Positions 45,525 to 51,080 of a stretch of DNA of 51,080 nt are shown piece after piece (the first letter of the stretch is position 1; every line of letters starts with the position of its first letter). Source of the DNA: an uncultured Prevotella sp. (GTDB lineage: Bacteria; Bacteroidota; Bacteroidia; Bacteroidales; Bacteroidaceae); contig CALUMB010000009.1 of assembly GCA_944321645.1 (NCBI GenBank), positions 1 to 51,080 of the forward strand, in the 5' to 3' direction. A model generated the notes under the pieces. The model saw only the letters and a list, made by a program, of their open reading frames with translations, ran no database searches and had not been told where the DNA came from. Position numbers and translations under genes: made by a program.

Positions 45525-45905
45525 ATGAAACACGAAGTGATAATCGCACTCGGCTCAAACTCAAACCCACAGGCCAACACCGACGCGGCCATCGCCGCGC
45601 TCGGCAAAGCCATGGAGATAAGCTCGCGCTCCGAAAGGATATGGACAGCCCCCATAGGCATAAAGGCAGACCGCTTCCTCAACAGCATGATTGCCGGAAG
45701 CACCGACATGGAGCTTGACAAGCTCACCATGCTGGCCAAAGGCATCGAGCGGGCCTGCGGGCGCAACAAGGCCGACACGGCCAGGGGGATTGTCTGCATC
45801 GACATCGACATACTGAAATACGACCGCCTCAAACTCCACGCCGACGACTGGGAGCGCGGCTACATAAAGCAATTAGCAAGAAACATATCCGACAATGACG
45901 AATAA
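45525..45905 (+). CDS. Short HPPK-like protein (FolK family)
   Basis: 126 aa. The N-terminal VIIALGSNSNPQANTDAAIA, RFLNSMIAGSTDMELDKLTM and CIDIDILKYD align with 6-hydroxymethyl-dihydropterin pyrophosphokinase, which makes a folate precursor. However, it is about 30 residues shorter than typical FolK (about 160). The usual GPR(T/P)xDxDI motif reads ARGIVCIDIDI, and the C-terminal PHP-type block is absent. Activity is therefore uncertain and a complete FolK may exist elsewhere. Start at 45525, 5 nt after the lysozyme; it overlaps the M64 gene by 11 nt. Confidence 0.8.
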   Translation: MKHEVIIALGSNSNPQANTDAAIAALGKAMEISSRSERIWTAPIGIKADRFLNSMIAGSTDMELDKLTMLAKGIERACGRNKADTARGIVCIDIDILKYDRLKLHADDWERGYIKQLARNISDNDE

Positions 45906-47130
45906 AACCATCACGCTTGCCCTTGCGCTATGCGCCATGCAATGCGCAACGGCGCAAGACTTCGACAAGCACTTTGCCGACAGCACGCTTAGGCTGAACT
46001 ACATCTTCGCAGGGAACGCAACGAAACAACAAATCTACGTCGACGAACTATGCTGCTCGCCGAAGTGGTACGGGCGGAAGGAGCGCCTTGCCGAAACGCC
46101 ACTCGAAGGCAACGGGCAAATCACCGTGAAGGCCCATGGCGACGGAACGCCCATCTACCGGCTGTCGTTCTCGACCCTCTTCCAGGAGTGGCTCTCCACG
46201 CCAGAAGCGCAAAAGGCCGGCAAATCGTTTGAAAACGCATTCCTTATACCCTACCCCAAGGAAGAGGTAGACGTCACCGTTGAACTGTTCGACAACCGCA
46301 GGCGCACCGTTGCCACATACACCCACACCGTAAGCCCGGGCGACATCCTGATAAGGCGCACTGGCTTCAGCCACGTCACGCCATACGAGACATTGCAAAA
46401 GGCGGCCGACACGACAAAGTGCATCTACATAGCCTTTGTGGCGGAAGGCTACCAAAGCGCCGAAATGCCGCAGTTCGTAGCCGACGCCCGCACCGCCACC
46501 GAGGCCCTGTTCGCCCACGAGCCGTTCAAGAGCCAACGCCACCTGTTCAACATCGTGGCCGTAATGCCGCCGTCGACCGACTCCGGCGTGAGCACACCCG
46601 CCAACGGCGAATGGAAATCAACCGCGCTCGGCTCGCACTTCAGCACGTTCTACACCGACCGCTACCTCACCACCCTGCGCCTGAAGACGCTGCACGACAT
46701 CCTGGCAGGAACGCCATACGAGCACATCATAATACTCGCCAACACCACGGAATATGGCGGGGGCGGCATCTACAACTCCTACAACCTGGCCTACACGCGC
46801 GGCAACCAGTTCGCGCCCGTGGTAGTCCACGAGTTCGGCCACAGCTTCGGCGGGCTTGGCGACGAGTATGACTACGGCAGCGACACGCCCACATACTCCA
46901 GCGACATCGAGCCATGGGAGCCTAACCTCACCACAAAGCACGACTTCAGCGGCAAGTGGGAAAACCTCGTGGCCGAAGGGAAGGCCGGGCTCATAGAGGG
47001 CGGAGGCTACCAGCGCGAGGGCGTGTACAGGGGATTTGAGGATTGCAGGATGCGCACGAACGACGTGCCAGACTTCTGCCCCGTGTGCCAACAGGCCCTG
47101 CTGCGCATGATAAAGTTCTACACCGAATAA
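45895..47130 (+). CDS. M64-family secreted metallopeptidase (IgA-peptidase type)
   Basis: 411 aa with signal peptide (ITLALALCAMQCATAQ). An N-terminal M64-associated beta domain (about 20-150: STLRLNYIFAGNATKQQIYV) precedes the peptidase domain. The zinc site is VVVHEFGHSFGGLGDEYDYG with His312, Glu313 and His316. The C-terminal block (FEDCRMRTNDVPDFCPVCQQ) is also typical. Family members include the Clostridium ramosum IgA protease, but most Bacteroidota homologues have unknown substrates, so immunoglobulin cleavage cannot be claimed. Last gene of the cluster with GH25 and HPPK-like; a hairpin follows. Confidence 0.92.
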   Translation: MTNKTITLALALCAMQCATAQDFDKHFADSTLRLNYIFAGNATKQQIYVDELCCSPKWYGRKERLAETPLEGNGQITVKAHGDGTPIYRLSFSTLFQEWLSTPEAQKAGKSFENAFLIPYPKEEVDVTVELFDNRRRTVATYTHTVSPGDILIRRTGFSHVTPYETLQKAADTTKCIYIAFVAEGYQSAEMPQFVADARTATEALFAHEPFKSQRHLFNIVAVMPPSTDSGVSTPANGEWKSTALGSHFSTFYTDRYLTTLRLKTLHDILAGTPYEHIIILANTTEYGGGGIYNSYNLAYTRGNQFAPVVVHEFGHSFGGLGDEYDYGSDTPTYSSDIEPWEPNLTTKHDFSGKWENLVAEGKAGLIEGGGYQREGVYRGFEDCRMRTNDVPDFCPVCQQALLRMIKFYTE

Positions 47131-47199
47131 GCCACCCTAAGGCAAAGCCATGCCGCCAGGCGCGGCCCTGCAAAACAGGCAGCGGGGCAAAAGGCACGG

Positions 47200-47225
47200 A
47201 AGGCGAAAAGTTTGGGGCGCCTTTT
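47200..47225 (+). terminator. Terminator after the M64 peptidase gene
   Basis: AAGGCG/CGCCTT stem with a 12-nt loop followed by TT, 69 nt after the stop. Short but well placed. Confidence 0.5.
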
Positions 47226-47249
47226 GCGCCTTAATTGATTACATTTTAC

Positions 47250-47257
47250 TAATTTTG
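47250..47257 (+). promoter_or_regulatory. Promoter of truA
   Basis: TAATTTTG, 20 nt before the truA ATG; upstream TTG elements are not at ideal spacing. Confidence 0.6.
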
Positions 47258-47277
47258 CAGCCGTATTCAAGAAAACT

Positions 47278-48006
47278 ATGCGCTATTTCATAACATTAAG
47301 CTACGACGGCCGACGCTACCACGGATGGCAAGTGCAGCCAAACGGCAACACCGTGCAGGCCGAAATGGAGAAAGCCCTCACCACGCTGCTGCGCAAGGAA
47401 ACTACGGTTGTGGGCGCAGGACGGACCGACGCGGGGGTTCACGCGCGCCGCATGACAGCCCACTTCGACTCCGGCGAGGGCATAGACTGCGAGAAACTGG
47501 CCTTCAGGCTCAACAGCATCCTGCCCTACGACATCTCGGTGGCAAAGGTGGAGCCTGTCGACGAATCGATGCACGCCCGCTTCAGCGCAAAGCAGCGCAC
47601 CTACCGATACTACATCCACACGCGCAAAGACCCTTTCCTGAGAGCCTACTCGTGCGAGCTGCACTATGCGCTCGACTTCGGGCTGATGAACGAAGCCGCC
47701 GCCATGCTAACGCGGCACAAAGACTTCGGGGCCTTCTGCAAGAGCAATTCCGGCGCGGCCACTACCATCTGCTCTGTCGTGGCGGCAGAGTGGCACCGGC
47801 TGTCGGAAAGCTCCTGGTGCTTTGAAATCAGCGCAAACAGGTTTCTGCGCAACATGGTGCGGGCCGTGGTCGGCACCTTAGTTGAAGTAGGGAGGCACAG
47901 GATGACCATAAAAGAATTCGAGGAAGTAATAGCCCACGGCAGCCGCACCGAGGCCGGAGAGTCGATGCCTGCCCACGCCCTGTTCCTGGAAGACGTAAAA
48001 TATTGA
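47278..48006 (+). CDS. truA: tRNA pseudouridine synthase A
   Basis: Isomerises uridines 38-40 in the anticodon stem-loop of many tRNAs. 242 aa, normal length. Catalytic Asp51 in VVGAGRTDAGVHARRM. LSYDGRRYHGWQVQPNGNTV at the N-terminus, RTYRYYI and NRFLRNMVRAVVGTLVEVG near the C-terminus complete the family signature. It is followed after 13 nt by an EamA transporter, probably in the same transcript. Confidence 0.98.
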   Translation: MRYFITLSYDGRRYHGWQVQPNGNTVQAEMEKALTTLLRKETTVVGAGRTDAGVHARRMTAHFDSGEGIDCEKLAFRLNSILPYDISVAKVEPVDESMHARFSAKQRTYRYYIHTRKDPFLRAYSCELHYALDFGLMNEAAAMLTRHKDFGAFCKSNSGAATTICSVVAAEWHRLSESSWCFEISANRFLRNMVRAVVGTLVEVGRHRMTIKEFEEVIAHGSRTEAGESMPAHALFLEDVKY

Positions 48007-48019
48007 GATACACACTGTC

Positions 48020-48937
48020 ATGTGGTTAGCTTTAGCTTTTTTATCCGCAGCACTTTTGGGATTCTACGACGCATTCAAGAAAGAGGCGCTTTCGGGCAAT
48101 GCCGTGCTCCCGGTGCTTTTCCTCAACACACTGTTCTGCTCGCTCATATTCATCCCGCTCATCGTGGCCAGCTCGCACACCGGGCTGCTCGACGGCACGA
48201 TGTTCCATGTGCCTTCGGCTGGATGGGAAGTCCACAAATACATAATCCTGAAAAGCTGCATCGTGCTGGCCAGCTGGGTGTTCGGCTATTTCGGCATGAA
48301 GCACCTGCCGCTAACCATCGTCGGCCCCATCAACGCCACCCGCCCGGTGATGGTGCTGGTCGGGGCGTTCCTGATATTCGGCGAACGGCTCAACCTATGG
48401 CAGTGGATTGGCGTACTGCTGGCCGTGGCCTCGTTCCTCATGCTAAGCAGGAGCGGCAAGAAAGAAGGCATCGACTTCAAGACCAACGGCTGGATATGGA
48501 TGATAGTGGCAGCCGCCGCGCTCGGCGCAGTAAGCGGGCTGTACGACAAATACCTCATGGCACCCGCCGGCAAAGGCGGCATAGGGCTTGACCAAATGGT
48601 AGTGCAGAGCTGGTACAACATCTACCAATGCGCCATGATGGGCGCGATGATGCTGCTCATCTGGTGGCCCACGCGCCGCCGCACCACGCCCTTCCACTGG
48701 CACTGGAGCATAGTTTTCATCAGCATCTTCCTTAGCGCGGCCGACTTTGTATATTTTTATGCCCTGTCGGTGCCTGGCGCCCTTATCAGCGTGGTGTCGA
48801 TGATACGCCGCGGCAGTGTAGTGGTAAGCTTCCTCTTCGGTGCCGTGGCCTTCCACGAGAAGAACCTGAAAGCCAAAATCGTTGACTTGGCACTCGTGCT
48901 GCTCGGCATGGTGTTCCTGTACATCGGCTCAAACTAA
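48020..48937 (+). CDS. EamA-family (drug/metabolite) transporter
   Basis: 305 aa inner-membrane carrier with ten hydrophobic helices in two EamA-like halves. The first half contains SWVFGYFGMKHLPLTIVGPI and VMVLVGAFLIFGERLNLWQW, the second FLSAADFVYFYALSVPGALI and the conserved GAVAFHEKNLKAKIVDLALV. Substrate unknown. It lies 13 nt after truA. No clear terminator follows, although the 22-bp array at 49129 is the first strong structure downstream. Confidence 0.9.
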   Translation: MWLALAFLSAALLGFYDAFKKEALSGNAVLPVLFLNTLFCSLIFIPLIVASSHTGLLDGTMFHVPSAGWEVHKYIILKSCIVLASWVFGYFGMKHLPLTIVGPINATRPVMVLVGAFLIFGERLNLWQWIGVLLAVASFLMLSRSGKKEGIDFKTNGWIWMIVAAAALGAVSGLYDKYLMAPAGKGGIGLDQMVVQSWYNIYQCAMMGAMMLLIWWPTRRRTTPFHWHWSIVFISIFLSAADFVYFYALSVPGALISVVSMIRRGSVVVSFLFGAVAFHEKNLKAKIVDLALVLLGMVFLYIGSN

Positions 48938-49128
48938 AAGGCGCCACAGGCAAGCCCGCCTGGGGATTTACGGAAGGGCCAGCCAGGCAGCAGCCCCTGT
49001 GCAACGGGAATAGGCCCGATAAATCAGCAATAGGCGGGAATTTGCCAACGCCTCCATTGTGTTAACTTTCGTAAAAGCGCAGCCGTCCGGCGGCGCATCG
49101 CCAACTGCTTGACTTCCAACGCATTACA
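48938..49128. other. Intergenic, no gene seen
   Basis: Spacer between the EamA gene and array 5. It contains a GTTAAC word at 49062 and GC-rich self-complementary words, but no gene or promoter. Confidence 0.5.
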
Positions 49129-49216
49129 GGCACGAGCCGTTCCATGCTCCAAAACGGGCCGTTTCGCATCCCCAAACGGCCCGTTTTGGAGCATGGAACG
49201 GCTCGTTTTGGCAAGC
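49129..49216. repeat. Array 5 of four 22-bp units, near-perfect palindrome
   Basis: Units start at 49129, 49151, 49173 and 49195. Arms 49133-49164 and 49174-49205 are a perfect 32-bp inverted repeat around a 9-nt loop. As in array 1, unit 1 pairs with 4 and unit 2 with 3, but the arm sequence differs from array 1. Located between the EamA transporter and NfeD genes. Confidence 0.9.
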
Positions 49217-49487
49217 AAGACGGCAGACCCTGCCTGGCAACGCGCCACATTTGAGACTTATTAACACAAATGTGCGCCCGACATTGCCCATTCCACACGC
49301 CAACCCAACCCGCCCCAATATGCCCTACGCCGCAACGCCGACGACACGCAGCGGCACCAGGCGAAGGCGCACCGCGCATCGGGAACCATTGCCGCAAGGC
49401 AAGCCACGCCCTGAAAAGCAAGGCGGGCTTTAAGCTTCGCAAGAAATGAAAAAAAGACAATCAAAGCAAGAAAAACTATCATAAATT
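49217..49487. other. Intergenic, no gene seen
   Basis: A 271-bp spacer between array 5 and the NfeD promoter. Reading frames on both strands lack domains or start signals. Confidence 0.5.
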
Positions 49488-49517
49488 TTGTTTTGTTAGG
49501 AAAAATGCTTAATTTTA
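49488..49517 (+). promoter_or_regulatory. Probable promoter of nfeD-SPFH pair
   Basis: TTG at 49488-49490 and TAATTTTA at 49510-49517, spacer 19 bp; the last base departs from the TAnnTTTG consensus. Confidence 0.45.
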
Positions 49518-49537
49518 CACCGTAAAAAAGTCATTCT

Positions 49538-49987
49538 ATGATAGAATCTATATGCGGAAACCTTTGGGCCTTATGGCTTGTAGTGGCCATAGCCTGCCTG
49601 ATTGTCGAGCTGTTTTCCGGTGGCTTCTTCATCATCTGCTTCGCCATCGGTGCGGCATTTGCAGCATTGGCGGCAGCATTCGGGGGCATATACATCCAGC
49701 TCGCCGCCTTTGTCGTGTTCACGGCCGCAGCTGTATTCTTGGTCCGACCGTTCGCATTAAGATACCTGCACTTCAACAGCAAATCGCGCCCGAGCAACGC
49801 CGACGCCCTTCTGGGGCGAATCGGCACCGTAAGCCAGGCCATAGAGCAAGGCGGCTTCGGGCGGGTGGCCATTGACGGCGACGACTGGAAAGCGCAGGCA
49901 AGCGACGGGGAGACGATAGAGGCCGGCGCACGGGTGCAAGTGGTAGGGCGCGAAAGCATAATACTGACTGTAACTAAAACACAATAA
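49538..49987 (+). CDS. NfeD-like membrane protein
   Basis: 149 aa. Three to four N-terminal membrane segments (LWLVVAIACLIVELFSGGFF, IICFAIGAAFAALAAAFGGI, LAAFVVFTAAAVFLVRPFAL) precede a C-terminal OB-fold domain (about 90-149: ADALLGRIGTVSQAIEQGGF, RVAIDGDDWKAQASDGETIE, GARVQVVGRESIILTV). This short NfeD form typically partners the SPFH protein encoded just downstream and acts in membrane microdomain organisation. Gap to the partner 24 nt. Confidence 0.92.
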   Translation: MIESICGNLWALWLVVAIACLIVELFSGGFFIICFAIGAAFAALAAAFGGIYIQLAAFVVFTAAAVFLVRPFALRYLHFNSKSRPSNADALLGRIGTVSQAIEQGGFGRVAIDGDDWKAQASDGETIEAGARVQVVGRESIILTVTKTQ

Positions 49988-50011
49988 ACAACTAAAACAA
50001 ATTTTTCTATT

Positions 50012-50956
50012 ATGATGTACGTATTGATTGTATGCGTGGTTTGCATCCTCATCTTTGCAAAGATGGCACTGATCATCATCCCGCAGTCTGAAACCAAAAT
50101 CGTGGAAAGGCTTGGAAAATACCACGCCACACTGCAACCTGGAATAAACCTTATAATCCCTTTCGTCGACAAGGCAAAGGAGATTGTCGTCATCAAGCGG
50201 GGGCTTTACTCCTACTCCAACAAAATAGACTTGCGCGAGCAGGTGTACGACTTCCCGAAGCAAAACGTAATAACAAAAGACAACGTCCAGACAGAAATCA
50301 ACGCCTTGCTCTACTTCCAAATCGTAGACCCGTTCAAGGCTGTATATGAAATCGACAACCTACCCAACGCAATAGAGAAGCTGACGCAGACAACGCTGCG
50401 AAACATAATAGGCGAACTGGAACTGGACCAAACGCTCACGAGCCGCGACACCATAAACACAAAGCTGCGGGCCGTGCTCGACGACGCCACCAACAAATGG
50501 GGCATAAAGGTAAACCGCGTGGAACTCCAAGACATCACCCCGCCGGCAAGCGTATTGGCCGCCATGGAGAAGCAAATGCAAGCCGAACGCAACAAGCGCG
50601 CAACCATACTGACAAGCGAAGGGCAAAAGGCATCGGAAATACTGCAGTCGGAAGGCGAGAAGATGGCCACCATCAACCGTGCCGAGGCCGCAAAGCAGGA
50701 AGCAATACTCTACGCAGAAGGCGAAGCGCAAGCACGCATACGCAAGGCTGAAGCCGAAGCCATTGCCATAAAGAAAATCACCGAGGCCGTGGGCGCATCG
50801 ACAAACCCGGCCAACTATCTCTTGGCACAGAAATACATACAGATGCTTGAGGAACTGGCCAAAGGCGACAAGACGAAGACAGTCTACCTGCCATACGAAG
50901 CCACCAACCTCATGGGCAGCATAGGCGGCATCAAGGAATTGTTCAAGTCCGAATGA
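50012..50956 (+). CDS. SPFH/Band 7 (stomatin-like) membrane protein
   Basis: 314 aa. One N-terminal membrane segment (MMYVLIVCVVCILIFAKMAL) is followed by the SPFH domain (about 25-190): IVERLGKYHATLQPGINLII, FPKQNVITKDNVQTEINALL and WGIKVNRVELQDITPPASVL. An Ala/Glu/Lys-rich coiled coil follows (about 185-255) and the end resembles QmcA. Such proteins form oligomeric rings that organise membrane domains and modulate proteases. It pairs with nfeD upstream. No terminator is visible before the window end. Confidence 0.95.
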   Translation: MMYVLIVCVVCILIFAKMALIIIPQSETKIVERLGKYHATLQPGINLIIPFVDKAKEIVVIKRGLYSYSNKIDLREQVYDFPKQNVITKDNVQTEINALLYFQIVDPFKAVYEIDNLPNAIEKLTQTTLRNIIGELELDQTLTSRDTINTKLRAVLDDATNKWGIKVNRVELQDITPPASVLAAMEKQMQAERNKRATILTSEGQKASEILQSEGEKMATINRAEAAKQEAILYAEGEAQARIRKAEAEAIAIKKITEAVGASTNPANYLLAQKYIQMLEELAKGDKTKTVYLPYEATNLMGSIGGIKELFKSE

Positions 50957-51065
50957 CATGGAGCCGACCCAAAAGTTGACACACAAATAATCATTCCATT
51001 CTCGGTTCTGCTGGATTTAGTGTGAATTAACATGCCGAATCCCGCAATTAACGGCATAATAATTG

Positions 51066-51073
51066 TACCTTTG
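51066..51073 (+). promoter_or_regulatory. Promoter at the window edge for a gene outside
   Basis: TACCTTTG on the plus strand, 7 nt from the end of the window; the gene it serves is not included. Confidence 0.5.
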
Positions 51074-51080
51074 TTGTCAT

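Noticed and set aside
1..51080. tRNA, rRNA, tmRNA, RNase P or SRP RNA genes
   Set aside because: Gaps were scanned by eye for the T-loop GTTCGAATC-type word and for core motifs of the structured RNAs; none was convincing.

Overview
The window looks like a chromosomal segment of a GC-rich Bacteroidota, order Bacteroidales, most likely Prevotellaceae or a close relative (inference). The evidence is: Bacteroidota-type promoters (TTG, about 20 bp, TAnnTTTG) upstream of many genes; a surface vitamin B12 locus with a BtuG-type lipoprotein; a secreted protein with a Prevotella-style C-terminal sorting tail; a Rho factor with the long disordered insert typical of the phylum; DUF4421, DUF1460, M64 and DUF4465 proteins; and a very compact layout. 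No rRNA, tRNA, prophage or CRISPR array was recognised.

Layout. 0-5 kb: histidine degradation (hutU-hutH-hutI, +). 5-12.6 kb: a cobalamin-riboswitch operon on the minus strand (btuB, btuG, a DUF4465 secreted protein, btuF, btuC), which moves B12 from the cell surface to the periplasm and inner membrane; no ATPase gene is visible. 12.7-17.2 kb: rpmA/rplU, a candidate small RNA or attenuated leader, gdhA, a LysM glucosaminidase and cytidine deaminase. 17.2-25.2 kb (mostly minus): beta-helix lipoprotein, rubrerythrin, the operon fur-purA-hisS-rhamnogalacturonan acetylesterase, and dapA. 26-28.8 kb: a LytS/LytTR two-component pair with a LytTR-like operator upstream. 29-35.6 kb: hisB plus a membrane protein, divergent from an oxidoreductase/DUF4421/DUF1460/DUF1232 series, then an esterase. 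37-51 kb (all plus): lepA, a Crp-family regulator, rpsA, rho, GH25 lysozyme, HPPK-like, M64 peptidase, truA, EamA transporter, NfeD and an SPFH protein.

The most unusual signal is in the gaps between genes. Five intergenic regions (near 5.0, 15.6, 24.1, 36.0 and 49.2 kb) each carry an array of exactly four 22-bp units of the form RRAAC-N4-YGTTYY-N7. The arrays differ in sequence, but in three of them the units remain perfectly complementary to each other. Two of the arrays sit inside a longer (about 330 bp) dispersed element, and a second, unrelated dispersed element (about 130 bp) occurs in the same part of the window. I know of no named family with this architecture. Other notable regulatory structures are a promoter-plus-terminator unit upstream of rplU, a 42-bp perfect inverted repeat whose ends are the stop codons of two convergent genes, and a rubrerythrin terminator whose hairpin contains the start of the next gene.
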